This document shows, piece after piece, positions 49,469-59,023 of a stretch of DNA of 64,000 bases (positions within the stretch are counted from its first letter, which is position 1; each line of letters starts with the position of its first letter). A program made the translations under genes and the position numbers. The DNA is from SZAS-79 sp965279075 (lineage in GTDB: Bacteria; Pseudomonadota; Gammaproteobacteria; Burkholderiales; SG8-39). The stretch is from the NCBI GenBank assembly GCA_965279075.1, contig CBDIHI010000009.1, forward strand, positions 62,001-126,000. Direction: 5' to 3'. Under the pieces are notes generated by a model that saw only the letters and a program-made list of their open reading frames with translations, was not told the DNA's origin and did not search any database.

Positions 49469-52400
49469 TCAACTCCCTGAGGCGGTGGCCGGCATGCTAC
49501 CCGCGCGCCGGCGGATGAGATAGTACGCAGCAGGGATCACGAACATCGACAGGAGCGGCGCGGTGATCATCCCGCCGATCATAGGCGCGGCGATCCGCTG
49601 CATGACCTCTGCGCCGGTGCCCATCGACCACATCAGCGGCGCAAGCCCGCCGAGGATCACCGCCACCGTCATCGCCTTGGGCCGCACGCGCTGCACGGCG
49701 CCCTCGTCGATCGCCGCGCGCAGCTCCGCATCCGTGGCCGGCGCGTGCTTGTCGATCGCGTGCCGCAGGTACACGAGCATCACCACGCCGAACTCGGCCG
49801 CGAGGCCGGCCAGCGCAATGAACCCGACCGCGCCCGCCACCGACAGGTTGTGCCCCAGCAGCCAGATCAGCCAGAAGCCGCCGACCAGCGCGAACGGCAG
49901 CGTGAGCATGATCAGCAGCGCCTCCCCGACGCTCGAGAATGCGAGGTACAACAGCACGAGGATGATCAGCAGCGTGAAAGGGACGACCACCGCGAGCCGC
50001 GCCCGGGCGCGTTCGAGGAACTCGAACTGCCCCGACCACGCCACCGAGACGCCCGGGGCGAGCTTCACCTTCTGCGCCACCGCGGCGCGCGCGTCGTTCA
50101 CCACCGAGACCAGGTCGCGGCCGCGGATGTCGACGTAGATCCAGCCGGCCAGGCGCGCGTTCTCCGAGCGCAGCATCGGCGGGCCGTCGGCCAGCGTGAC
50201 GGTCGCCACCGCCGACAGCGGGATCTGCGCGCCGCGTTCGGTGACGACCACAAGGTTGCGAAGCTTCTCCACCGAATCGCGCAGCTCGCGCGGGTAGCGC
50301 ACGTTGATCGGGAAGCGCCGGCGGCCCTCGATGGTCTCGCCGATGTTCTCGCCGCCGATGCCCGCCGAAACGATGGAGTGCACGTCCGCGACGTTCATTC
50401 CGTAGCGCGCCGCGGCGTCGCGGTCCACGTTGATCTCGACGTACCGCCCGCCGGCGACGCGCTCGGCCAGCGCCGAGCTGACGCCGGGCACGTCCTTCAC
50501 GACACGCTCTATTTCGCCCGAGATCCGGTCGATCTCGGCGAGGTCGGCCCCCGACACCTTGATGCCCAGCGGGCTCTTGATGCCGGTGGCGAGCATGTCG
50601 ATGCGGTTGCGGATCGGCGGCACCCAGATGTTCGACAAGCCCGGGATGCGCACGATGCGGTCCAGTTCCTCGACGAGCTTCTCGGGCGTCATGCCGGCGC
50701 GCCACTCGGACTTCGGTTTGAACTGGATCGTGGTCTCGACCATCTCCATCGGGGCAGGGTCGGTCGCCGATTCCGCGCGGCCGATCTTGCCGAACACGCT
50801 CTTCACCTCCGGCACCTGCCGGATCAGCTTGTCGGTCTGCTGCAGGATCTCGGCCGCCTTTCCGGCCGACAGGCCCGGCAGCGCCGAGGGCATGTACAGC
50901 AGGTCGCCCTCGTCCATCGGCGGCATGAACTCCCCGCCGATGTTCAGCACCGGGATCGCGGTCGCGGCGAGCGCCACCAGCGCGATCGCGATCGTCGCCT
51001 TGGGCCAGGCGAGCACGGCGGCGAGCATCGGGCGGTAGACGGCGATCAGCGCCCGGTTGAGCGGATTTTTCCTTTCTTCAGGAATCCGGCCGCGGATGAG
51101 GTATCCCATCAGCACCGGGATCAGCGTCACCGCGAGGATCGCGGAGGCGCCCATCGCGTAGGTCTTGGTGTAGGCGAGCGGCGCGAAGAGCCGTCCCTCC
51201 TGAGCCTCCAGCGCGAACACCGGGACAAACGACAGCGTGATCACCAGGAGCGAAAAGAACAACGCCGGGCCGACTTCGACCGCGGCCTCGGTGACCAGCC
51301 GCCAGCGTTCCTCGCCTTCGGCCGCGACCCCTTCGAGCTTCTTGTGCGCGTTCTCGATCATCACGACCGCGGCATCGACCATTGCGCCGATGGCGATCGC
51401 GATGCCGCCCAACGACATGATGTTGGCGTTGACGCCCTGGTAATGCATCACGATGAAGGCCGCGAGGATCCCCAGCGGCAGCGACACGATGGCCACCAGC
51501 GCCGAGCGTGCATGGAACAGGAACACGAGGCACACCAGCGCAACCACCGCGAACTCCTCGAGAAGCTTGTCGCGCAGGTGCGCGACCGCGCGGTCGATCA
51601 GGCTGGAGCGGTCGTAGGTCTCGACGATCTCGACCCCCGGCGGGAGGCTGCCCTTGAGCGAGGCGAGCTTCACCTTAACCGCGGCGATGGTCTCCTGCGC
51701 GTTCTTGCCCGAGCGCATGACGATGACGCCGCCGGCCACCTCGCCTTCGCCGTCGAGCTCCGAGATGCCGCGCCGCATCTCAGGCCCGATCTGGATGCGC
51801 GCAACGTCGCCGAGCTTCACCGGGATCCCGCCATCGGACGCCGACAGCGGGATCGCCCGGAAGTCGTCGAGCGTCTTCAGGTAGCCGCTCGCGCGCACCA
51901 TGTATTCGGCCTCGCCGAGCTCGAGTACCGATCCCCCGGTCTCGCGGTTGGCTTTCTGGATCGCATCGATCACGCGCGTGTGGGGAATACCGTAGGCGCG
52001 CAGCTTGTCGGGAAACAGCACGACCTGATACTGGCGGACCATGCCCCCTATCGAGGCGACCTCGGCCACGTTGGGCACGGTCTTCAGTTCGTATTTCAGG
52101 AACCAGTCCTGCAGCGCCCGCAACTCCCCGAGGTCGTTGCGGCCGCTGCGGTCGACCAGCGCGTACTGGTAGATCCAGCCCACGCCGGTCGCGTCGGGCC
52201 CGAGCGCGGGCTTCGCCGATTCCGGAAGACGGGACTGCACCTGCGAGAGGTACTCCAGCACGCGCGAGCGCGCCCAGTACGGGTCGGTGCCGTCCTCGAA
52301 CAGGACGTAGACGAAGGAGTCGCCGAAGAACGAATAACCGCGCACCGCCTTCGCCCCCGGCACCGAGACCATCGTCGTCGTGAGCGGGTAGGTCACCTGG

Positions 52401-52588
52401 TCCTCGACGATGCGCGGCGCCTGCCCGGGAAACGGCGTGCGGATGATGACCTGCACGTCGGAGAGGTCCGGCAGCGCGTCGAGCGGCGCGCGCATCGCCG
52501 CCCACAGGCCCCAGCCTGCGAGGAGCCCCGTGGCCAGCAGCACCAGGAACCGGTTGCCGACCGACCAGCGAATCAGTCCCGCGATCAT
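49469..52588 (-). CDS. cusA: Heavy-metal RND efflux pump, CusA type
   Basis: The protein has 1039 residues, full RND length, with twelve expected helices and two large periplasmic loops. It begins MIAGLIRWSVGNRFLVLLATGLLAGWGLWAAMRAPLDALPDLSDVQVI, typical of the HME-RND class (CusA/CzcA). Methionines are frequent in the porter domain. Neighbours (CusB with a CusF domain, CusF, CopA, multicopper oxidase) favour Cu(I)/Ag(I) rather than Co/Zn/Cd. Its ATG overlaps the cusB stop (ATGA). Confidence 0.93.
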   Translation of the reverse strand: MIAGLIRWSVGNRFLVLLATGLLAGWGLWAAMRAPLDALPDLSDVQVIIRTPFPGQAPRIVEDQVTYPLTTTMVSVPGAKAVRGYSFFGDSFVYVLFEDGTDPYWARSRVLEYLSQVQSRLPESAKPALGPDATGVGWIYQYALVDRSGRNDLGELRALQDWFLKYELKTVPNVAEVASIGGMVRQYQVVLFPDKLRAYGIPHTRVIDAIQKANRETGGSVLELGEAEYMVRASGYLKTLDDFRAIPLSASDGGIPVKLGDVARIQIGPEMRRGISELDGEGEVAGGVIVMRSGKNAQETIAAVKVKLASLKGSLPPGVEIVETYDRSSLIDRAVAHLRDKLLEEFAVVALVCLVFLFHARSALVAIVSLPLGILAAFIVMHYQGVNANIMSLGGIAIAIGAMVDAAVVMIENAHKKLEGVAAEGEERWRLVTEAAVEVGPALFFSLLVITLSFVPVFALEAQEGRLFAPLAYTKTYAMGASAILAVTLIPVLMGYLIRGRIPEERKNPLNRALIAVYRPMLAAVLAWPKATIAIALVALAATAIPVLNIGGEFMPPMDEGDLLYMPSALPGLSAGKAAEILQQTDKLIRQVPEVKSVFGKIGRAESATDPAPMEMVETTIQFKPKSEWRAGMTPEKLVEELDRIVRIPGLSNIWVPPIRNRIDMLATGIKSPLGIKVSGADLAEIDRISGEIERVVKDVPGVSSALAERVAGGRYVEINVDRDAAARYGMNVADVHSIVSAGIGGENIGETIEGRRRFPINVRYPRELRDSVEKLRNLVVVTERGAQIPLSAVATVTLADGPPMLRSENARLAGWIYVDIRGRDLVSVVNDARAAVAQKVKLAPGVSVAWSGQFEFLERARARLAVVVPFTLLIILVLLYLAFSSVGEALLIMLTLPFALVGGFWLIWLLGHNLSVAGAVGFIALAGLAAEFGVVMLVYLRHAIDKHAPATDAELRAAIDEGAVQRVRPKAMTVAVILGGLAPLMWSMGTGAEVMQRIAAPMIGGMITAPLLSMFVIPAAYYLIRRRAGSMPATASGS

Positions 52589-54099
52589 GGCTTCGCCTTG
52601 CGCATCACCCGCTCGATCACGAAGTCCCCGTCCTTGTTCGGCAGCCCGCGCATCTCGAACTCGACGACGTCGTCCTTTTTCAGGCCTTCGAGGATCTTCC
52701 TGTCACTGACCGCGAACCCCATCTGCATGACCGGCCACTTCATCGAGGGGATCGGGTCGTGCTTGAGTTCGAGGTAGCCGTCCGGCGCACTGACGCCGGT
52801 GACGACGCCGGTGCCCTTGTGCAGCGCGCCGGGCTTCGGCGCAGCCGGCGACGCCGGGGCCTCCATGCGCGCGAGCCCGGACTTCAGGCTCGCTTCCGAG
52901 TCGAGCAGGAACTGCCCGGAGAGCACCACCTTGTCGCCGGGCTTCAGGCCCTTGCGGACCTCGCTCGCGCCACCGGTCTCGATACCGGGTTCGATCTCCT
53001 GCTGCCGATACTTGCCGTCGCCCTCGGCCAGGATCACCAGGCTGCGCTCGCCGGTGCGGATCACCGCCTCGCTCGGCACGAGCAAGACCTGCTGCGCCGC
53101 GCCGCCCGACAGGGACAGCGTGGCGAACATGCCAGGCTTCAGCTTCGCGCCGGGGTTGGCCAGCTCGACACGCGCGCGCACGGTGCGGGTCGCCATGTTC
53201 ACGTCCGGCAGGATCGCGCCTACCCGGCCCGCGAACACCTGGCCGGCGAAAGCGGGCACGCGCGCTTCGACCCTGCTGCCGGGAACGAGGATTCCGGCCT
53301 GCGCTTCCGGCACCTCCGCATTCACCCACACGGTCGACAGGTCGACGATGCGGAACAGCGTCGCGCCGGGCATGATCGTCATGCCTTCGCGCACGCCGAG
53401 CTCGGCGACGATGCCGGAAATCGGCGAGTGCAGCGTGAATCGGGCCAGCACCTTGCCTTCGCGCTCGACCTGGGCGATGTCTTCCGCGCCCATGCCGAGC
53501 AGCACCAGCCGCTGCCGGGCCGCTTCGGCCAGCGGCTTTGCGTCCGGCGAAGCCTGCCGCCTGAGCAGCAGGTATTCCTCCTGCGCGCCCGCCCAGTCCG
53601 GGTAGAAGATTTCCACCAGCGGCGCGCCTTTCGCCACCGGGTCGAGAGGCGCGCGGGCGTGGAGCTTCTCGACGAAACCCGCGCTCCTCGACTGCACGAC
53701 GACGACGGCGCGCTCGTTCCATCCGACGGTGCCCACGGCCTCCATTTTCGGCTGCAGCGAGCCGAGCTTCGCCTCGGCGGTGCGCACGCCGAGGTTCTGT
53801 ACCACCTGCGGGCTGATCTTCACCGTACCCTCGCCGCCAGCGGCATCCCCCGCCTCGTCCGCGAACTTGGGCACCAGCTGCATGTCCATGAAAGGCGACT
53901 TGCCGGGCTTGTCGAAGCCGTGCTGCGGCACCATCGGGTCGTACCAGTAGAGGACCTTGCGACCGGCAGCAGGGTCGCTCGCGGTCGCGGCGGGCGCTTC
54001 CTTCGACGCCATCGACCCGTGCAGGGCATAGCGGTAGCCGCCATATCCGGCGAGCGAGGCTGCTATGGCCGCCGTCGCAATGACCAGTGGGAGTTTCAT
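52585..54099 (-). CDS. cusB: CusB membrane-fusion protein with C-terminal CusF domain
   Basis: The protein has 504 residues. A signal or anchor at the N-terminus is followed by the heavy-metal-binding YWYDPMVPQHGFDKPGKSPFMDMQL segment (about 52-76) and the HlyD-like hairpin and barrel. The last 75 residues are a CusF domain with HDPIPSMKWPVMQMGF. So the chaperone is built into the adaptor. The ATG at 54099 overlaps the tolC-like stop; a longer open frame upstream runs antisense to nothing but inside the cusC gene and is not real. Confidence 0.92.
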   Translation of the reverse strand: MKLPLVIATAAIAASLAGYGGYRYALHGSMASKEAPAATASDPAAGRKVLYWYDPMVPQHGFDKPGKSPFMDMQLVPKFADEAGDAAGGEGTVKISPQVVQNLGVRTAEAKLGSLQPKMEAVGTVGWNERAVVVVQSRSAGFVEKLHARAPLDPVAKGAPLVEIFYPDWAGAQEEYLLLRRQASPDAKPLAEAARQRLVLLGMGAEDIAQVEREGKVLARFTLHSPISGIVAELGVREGMTIMPGATLFRIVDLSTVWVNAEVPEAQAGILVPGSRVEARVPAFAGQVFAGRVGAILPDVNMATRTVRARVELANPGAKLKPGMFATLSLSGGAAQQVLLVPSEAVIRTGERSLVILAEGDGKYRQQEIEPGIETGGASEVRKGLKPGDKVVLSGQFLLDSEASLKSGLARMEAPASPAAPKPGALHKGTGVVTGVSAPDGYLELKHDPIPSMKWPVMQMGFAVSDRKILEGLKKDDVVEFEMRGLPNKDGDFVIERVMRKAKP

Positions 54100-55343
54100 G
54101 AGGTCCCCTCCGCCGGGGTCAGGTAGTTGAGTCCGGCCCACGCGCGCGCGCGCTCGGCCTCGCTTCGCAGCCGGGCAAGTTCGGTTTCGGTCAGGGCACG
54201 TTCCGCCTCCAGGACTGCGGCCAGCTCCCCGCGCCCGCCCTGGTAGGCGGCGAGCGCGGCCGCCCTGCGCTCGCGCGCGAGCGGCAGCAGCACGTTCGCG
54301 AACCTGTCCACGCGCTTCTGCGCGGTGTCCCAATCGGCCAGCAGGTTCTTCACTTCGGCCTCGTGCATGCGGCGCGCCTCCTCGCGCAGGGCGCGCGCCT
54401 GCTCGACTTCCGCCAGTTTCGACGCCACATCCCGCTCCTGCCGCCTTTCCTTCGCGAAGGGCAGGTCGATCGCGACGACGACGCTGAGCATGTTGTCGAA
54501 GTTCGGCCCGCGCTGCGCGTAACCGACTTCGAGGCTCCAGTCGCGCTCGCGGGTGCTTTTCGCCAGTGCCACCTCGGCCTGCGCCAGCGACTCGCGCTCG
54601 TCGTAGACGCGCAGCGTCGGGTGCTCGGACAGCGTGGCTACGAGGTGATCCGGGGCATGCGCGAAGCGGGTCGTGTCCGGCGGCGGCGCAAGCGCCCGGC
54701 CGGCCTCCGTGCCGATCCAAGCGGCGAGCGCATTGCGCGCCTTGGCAACCGCGCGCTCCTGCTCGATCACGCGGTCGTTCGCCTGCTCCAGGGCCGTGCG
54801 GAGCGCGTACCCGTCCGCCGCCGTCTGCCGGCCGCGGGCCACGCCCGAGGGCGCGGCATCGCTTTGCAACCGGAACTGCTCGGCGAGTCGCAGCAGCACG
54901 CCCCTGGACTGCTCCGCATACCAGGCATCGAGCCATGCGAGTGCGATGTCGCGCTGGACCAGCGCGCGCTGGGCCGCGAGACTCGCCCCTTCGAAATCCC
55001 GCTGGCGCGAGGCGCGCTCGTTGCGGGCAGCGCGCTTGGCGTCGCTCGGGAACTCCTGCATCAGCCCTATCGTGCGCTGGGTCATGAAGTCCTGGTCGTA
55101 GCGGAACCGGTTGGTCCCGTTGACCGGGAGGTTCTCGAGGCCGAGCTTCAGGCGGGGGTCGGGCAGTTCCCCGGCGCGTCCTACCTGGTGGCCGGCCGAA
55201 GCCATGGCGAAGCGTTGGGCGGCAAGCCGCGGGGCCTGCGCCTCGCCCGAGCGCAAGGCGTCGGCGAGGGACAGCGCCTGCGCTGAAGCCTGGAAGGAGG
55301 CGAGCAGCGCGGCACACGCGAACAGCATGGGACTACGGTTCAT
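54096..55343 (-). CDS. cusC: TolC-family outer-membrane efflux protein, CusC partner
   Basis: The protein has 415 residues with a signal peptide (MNRSPMLFACAALLASFQASA). Long helices with regular Ala/Leu/Arg spacing and ADALRSGEAQAPRLAAQR at the N-terminus mark a TolC-like trimer subunit. AGGAGATCAAC precedes the ATG at 55343. It forms the outer-membrane duct for the CusAB pump and overlaps cusB by 4 bases. Confidence 0.9.
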   Translation of the reverse strand: MNRSPMLFACAALLASFQASAQALSLADALRSGEAQAPRLAAQRFAMASAGHQVGRAGELPDPRLKLGLENLPVNGTNRFRYDQDFMTQRTIGLMQEFPSDAKRAARNERASRQRDFEGASLAAQRALVQRDIALAWLDAWYAEQSRGVLLRLAEQFRLQSDAAPSGVARGRQTAADGYALRTALEQANDRVIEQERAVAKARNALAAWIGTEAGRALAPPPDTTRFAHAPDHLVATLSEHPTLRVYDERESLAQAEVALAKSTRERDWSLEVGYAQRGPNFDNMLSVVVAIDLPFAKERRQERDVASKLAEVEQARALREEARRMHEAEVKNLLADWDTAQKRVDRFANVLLPLARERRAAALAAYQGGRGELAAVLEAERALTETELARLRSEAERARAWAGLNYLTPAEGTS

Positions 55344-55402
55344 GTTGATCTCCTGGGAACGACCGCACGCAGCGACACGCTGAGCGCGCAACGCTCAGGA
55401 AA

Positions 55403-55774
55403 TCAGACCTGGAACGACTGGAGCAGGATCCGTCGCGGGGGACCGGTGGCGGGCGCGTTGTCCGTCACGAATACCGGGCTTGCCGACGGCAGTGCCTCGA
55501 TCGGCGCCGCGAGGGTCAGGACGGGTGCCGGAGGCATCGCGGGAACATCCGTGGCGACCTTCTGCACCGCCTGCCGGTCCGCGAGGCAATGCGTGAGGCA
55601 GGCGCCACCGAAACCTGACTCGTGGCAGGGCGCCACTTCGGCCGCCGCGAGCACGGCCCGGTCGGGAGTAATTTCCATCCAGTCGCAGGCGATCGACGCC
55701 ATCACGCCCTGCGCGAAAAGCATCATCGCGAGGACGAGGCGGGCGGTCGAAAGCCGGTGTTGGCGGGTCAGCAT
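55403..55774 (-). CDS. Small exported hypothetical protein of the copper cluster
   Basis: The protein has 123 residues. A signal-anchor (about 11-27) is followed by cysteines in SIACDWM, APCHESG and ACLTHC, with a Pro/Ala-rich C-terminus. It is unrecognised but lies just upstream of cusC, as small Cys proteins often do in cus clusters. It could bind copper in the periplasm. Confidence 0.72.
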   Translation of the reverse strand: MLTRQHRLSTARLVLAMMLFAQGVMASIACDWMEITPDRAVLAAAEVAPCHESGFGGACLTHCLADRQAVQKVATDVPAMPPAPVLTLAAPIEALPSASPVFVTDNAPATGPPRRILLQSFQV

Positions 55775-55841
55775 GAAGCATTCTATGTCGTATGTCCGGG
55801 ATCTGTCAGTAGGACCGGCGCACCCGGCGCGCCTCTAACGA

Positions 55842-56063
55842 TCAGTTCTTTTCTTTCGGGTGGCTGTGGAGTTTCTTGTCCACGGGTTCTTTTTTCGTAT
55901 CGGACTTGGTCGAGGGCTTGATTCCATGCCGCTCTTCCAAGTGGCTGTGCTTCTTGCTCGGCTGGTTTGCCTTGGGAGTTTCGGCGGCGAGCTTGTCCTG
56001 CGCGAATGCCGGAGCGGCAAGAGCGACGGCGAACAGTACGGCTGCAAGCAGAGTGCGTTTCAT
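55842..56063 (-). CDS. Small exported Lys/His-rich protein
   Basis: The protein has 73 residues with a signal peptide (MKRTLLAAVLFAVALAAPAFA). The mature part is rich in Lys, His, Glu and Pro and repeats SHL/SHP near KKHSHLEERHG and KKLHSHPKEK. It is periplasmic, possibly a low-complexity metal-binding peptide. GGAG lies nine bases before the ATG at 56063. No family is recognised. Confidence 0.75.
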   Translation of the reverse strand: MKRTLLAAVLFAVALAAPAFAQDKLAAETPKANQPSKKHSHLEERHGIKPSTKSDTKKEPVDKKLHSHPKEKN

Positions 56064-56211
56064 GAGAGTCTCCATTGGAAGCGTTGGGCAGACGAATTAC
56101 TGCGCATCAGCGCACACACGAAAATAGCCGTAATGCGACGACCCGATTTGACCTGGATCAACCGGCCGACGATTCGAGCGACAGGTGCGGCAAATGCCCC
56201 ATATCGGAGCG

Positions 56212-56679
56212 CTAGTTCCCAGGGTATTTGCGTAGAAACGCGATGCTCGCCGACGGAATTATCGCCCACTGCAAGAGAGGCGCAATACCGATGCCGAAAA
56301 GCATCGGCATGGCCGGCGCATAGGACCAGTTGCCGGCCCCGTAGACATTCCACCACTCGCTGAACGCGGTATAAGCCAATCCGGAAAGCAGCACGACCAT
56401 GCCACCGGAAAAAGGCCGCGTCCGCGGCCAGTCAGCGCGGCGCGTCGCGATCAGCCCGATGGCAAAGCAGGTCACGGAGATCAGTACGTCCCCGGCCGTG
56501 CAGTGAATAATCGCGAAGACGATCTCGCGGGGTGTGCCGCTGGAATAGATGGTGTAGAGGGGGGTCTGCGCGCCCTCCCACGCAAGATTCAGGACCAAGG
56601 CGAATGCGGCCCACCGCGCCAGGTTCCATGCGCCGGCGTAGCGCGGGGACGCCCGCTTTTCGTCAGGTTGTCCGGTCAT
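56212..56679 (-). CDS. Four-helix integral membrane protein
   Basis: The protein has 155 residues with membrane segments at about 18-35, 48-72, 84-106 and 118-138. NLAWEGAQTPLYTIYSSG and FSEWWNVYGAGNWSYAPAMP are notable Trp-rich loops. AGGAG precedes the ATG at 56679. It lies just downstream of the copper ATPase gene. The function is unknown; a role in copper handling is only suggested by context. Confidence 0.75.
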   Translation of the reverse strand: MTGQPDEKRASPRYAGAWNLARWAAFALVLNLAWEGAQTPLYTIYSSGTPREIVFAIIHCTAGDVLISVTCFAIGLIATRRADWPRTRPFSGGMVVLLSGLAYTAFSEWWNVYGAGNWSYAPAMPMLFGIGIAPLLQWAIIPSASIAFLRKYPGN

Positions 56680-56720
56680 TGGTCTCTCCTTGGCATGTGG
56701 AACGATGGAAACCGGCAGGC

Positions 56721-58952
56721 TCACGGCAACTTCACCCGCTTGAGCCGCAGCGCGTTGGTCACCACCGAGACGGAGGACAGGCTCATTGCGGCGGCCGCAA
56801 TCATGGGGCTGAGCAGCCAGCCGAACGCGGGATAAAACACGCCCGCCGCAACCGGGATCCCGATCGCGTTGTACCCGAAGGCGAACGCCAGGTTCTGACG
56901 GATGTTCCTCATCGTGGCCCGCGACAGGAGGGCCGCGCGGGCGATGCCCCGCAGGTCCCCCTTCACCAGAGTCACGCCGGCGCTCTCCATGGCGACGTCG
57001 GTGCCGGTCCCCATGGCGATGCCTACGTCGGCCTGGGCCAGCGCAGGCGCGTCGTTGATGCCGTCGCCGGCCATCGCGACTTTGCGGCCCTCGGACTGCA
57101 GGCGCTTAACGTGCCCCGCCTTGTCGGCCGGCATGACCTCGCCGATCGCCTCGTCGATGCCGAGTTGCCTCGCGACGACTTCGGCTGTGAGGCGCGAATC
57201 GCCGGTGAGCATCACGACGCGCACGCCGAGCTGCTTCAGCGCAGCAATGGCTTCGGGCGTGCTCGGCTTGACCGGGTCGGCGACGCCCACCAGCCCGCAC
57301 GCCTTCCCGTCGATGGCGAAGCACACCACCGTCTTCGCCGCGGCCCTCCAGTCGTCCGCCTGCACGGACCACCGGCCGGTCGCGACGCCTTCCTTCTCGA
57401 GGAAGGCGAGGCTGCCGACCAGGACATTGCGTCCCTCCACGACGGCCCGCACGCCGAGGCCGTTTACCGCCTCGAAGGACTGCGCGGCGCGCGGCGGCGC
57501 ACCGCGCTCCCGAGCCCCGGAAACGATCGCGTGCGCTATCGGGTGCTCCGAGAGCTGCTCGACGCTGGCCACCAGCGCCAGCGCCTCCTTGCCGTCGATG
57601 CCGTCCGCGGCAAAGTCGGTCAGGGTGGGCCTGCCGAGCGTGAGGGTCCCGGTCTTGTCGACCACCACGACGTCGACCTGGCGCATGCGCTCGATCGCCT
57701 CGGCGTTGCGAAACAGGATCCCGGACAGCGCAGCCTGGCCCATCGCCACCGTCATCGAGATGGGCGTGGCCAGCCCGACCGCGCAGGGGCAGGCGATGAT
57801 GAGTACGGCCACCGCATTGACGAGCGCATAGGCGAGCCTCGGTTCCGGGCCGAGAAACCACCACGCAAGCGCCGTCGCGAGTGCGATCGCCACCACGGCC
57901 TGCACGAACCAGGAGGCGATCAGGTCGGCGAGCTTCTGGATCGGCGCGCGCGTGCGCTGCGCCTCCCCGACCATGTGCACGATTCGCGACAACAGCGTGT
58001 CCGACCCGACGCGCTCCGCCCGCATGGTCAGCGACCCGCTGCCGTTGATGGTCGCGCCGGTGAGGCGGTCGCCCGCACGCTTGGCGGCGGGTATCGGCTC
58101 GCCGGTCATCATGGACTCGTCCACGTGGCTCTCGCCGTCGAGCACGGTGCCGTCGACGGGCACCTTGTCGCCGGGCCTCACGCGCAAGCGGTCGCCGACC
58201 TGCACGGCCTCCAGCGGCACCTGCTCGTCGCTGCCGTCCTCGCGCAGCCGCCACGCGAGGTTGGGGGCGAGGCGCAGCAGTTGCTGGACCGCGCGGCTGG
58301 TCTGCCCCATCGCACGCAACTGCAGCACGTCACCGAGGATCACCAGCGTGACGATCACCGCGGCCGCCTCGAAGTAGGTGCCGACGCCGCCGTCGTGCTC
58401 GCGGAATTCCGGCGGGAAGAGCTCGGGCGTGAACACGGCCGCCAGGCTGAACCCGTAGGCCAGCGCGACCCCCAGCCCGATCAGCGTATACATGTTGAGC
58501 GCCCGGTGGGCGATCGACAGCCAGAACTTCGTCAGGATCGGCCAGCCGACCCAGAGGACCACCGGCGTACCCAGCAGCAGTTCCATCCAGCTCCGCTGGC
58601 GCGGCGCGAGGCCGAACGCATCGTGGAACCCGGCCATCGGGGCCATCGCGAGCAGCACCAGCGGGACCGACAGCGCGATCCCGGCCCGCAGCAGGCGGGT
58701 CAGGCCGCGCAGTTCCGAATCGTCCGCCTCACCCGCACCCGTCCCCGCCACCGGCACCAGCGTCATGCCGCACTTAGGGCAGGAGCCCGGCGCGTCGCGG
58801 AGGACCTCGGGATGCATCGGGCAGGTGTACTGCGCCTCGGCAAGCCCGCTCAAAGGGACCGGCACGGCGTGGCTGTAGCCGCTACCGTGGCCAGCATGTC
58901 CCGTCGGCTTTGCTCCGCCGACCTGCGTACCGTTTCCCGGATCTATTGCCAT
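56721..58952 (-). CDS. copA: Copper-translocating P-type ATPase
   Basis: The protein has 743 residues. The N-terminus lacks HMA domains but has His-rich residues and the YTCPMHPEV..SCPKCGM heavy-metal-binding segment (about 42-64). Pump motifs TGEPIP, CPCAVGLATP, DKTGTLT, HP and GDGINDAPALAQADVG are complete, so it is a CPx-type Cu(I)/Ag(I) exporter of the inner membrane. Export feeds the periplasmic CusF, cupredoxin and multicopper oxidase nearby. Confidence 0.93.
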   Translation of the reverse strand: MAIDPGNGTQVGGAKPTGHAGHGSGYSHAVPVPLSGLAEAQYTCPMHPEVLRDAPGSCPKCGMTLVPVAGTGAGEADDSELRGLTRLLRAGIALSVPLVLLAMAPMAGFHDAFGLAPRQRSWMELLLGTPVVLWVGWPILTKFWLSIAHRALNMYTLIGLGVALAYGFSLAAVFTPELFPPEFREHDGGVGTYFEAAAVIVTLVILGDVLQLRAMGQTSRAVQQLLRLAPNLAWRLREDGSDEQVPLEAVQVGDRLRVRPGDKVPVDGTVLDGESHVDESMMTGEPIPAAKRAGDRLTGATINGSGSLTMRAERVGSDTLLSRIVHMVGEAQRTRAPIQKLADLIASWFVQAVVAIALATALAWWFLGPEPRLAYALVNAVAVLIIACPCAVGLATPISMTVAMGQAALSGILFRNAEAIERMRQVDVVVVDKTGTLTLGRPTLTDFAADGIDGKEALALVASVEQLSEHPIAHAIVSGARERGAPPRAAQSFEAVNGLGVRAVVEGRNVLVGSLAFLEKEGVATGRWSVQADDWRAAAKTVVCFAIDGKACGLVGVADPVKPSTPEAIAALKQLGVRVVMLTGDSRLTAEVVARQLGIDEAIGEVMPADKAGHVKRLQSEGRKVAMAGDGINDAPALAQADVGIAMGTGTDVAMESAGVTLVKGDLRGIARAALLSRATMRNIRQNLAFAFGYNAIGIPVAAGVFYPAFGWLLSPMIAAAAMSLSSVSVVTNALRLKRVKLP

Positions 58953-59023
58953 TTCCCGGACTCCCTATCCGAAATTAACCCGCCGACCAAGCTGCACTTA
59001 TTGAGGTTCATCGGAGGCTCATC

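Noticed and set aside
49745..52777. Long + strand frame antisense to cusA
   Set aside because: Shadow of a GC-rich gene; no domain signature, while the - strand is a full RND pump.
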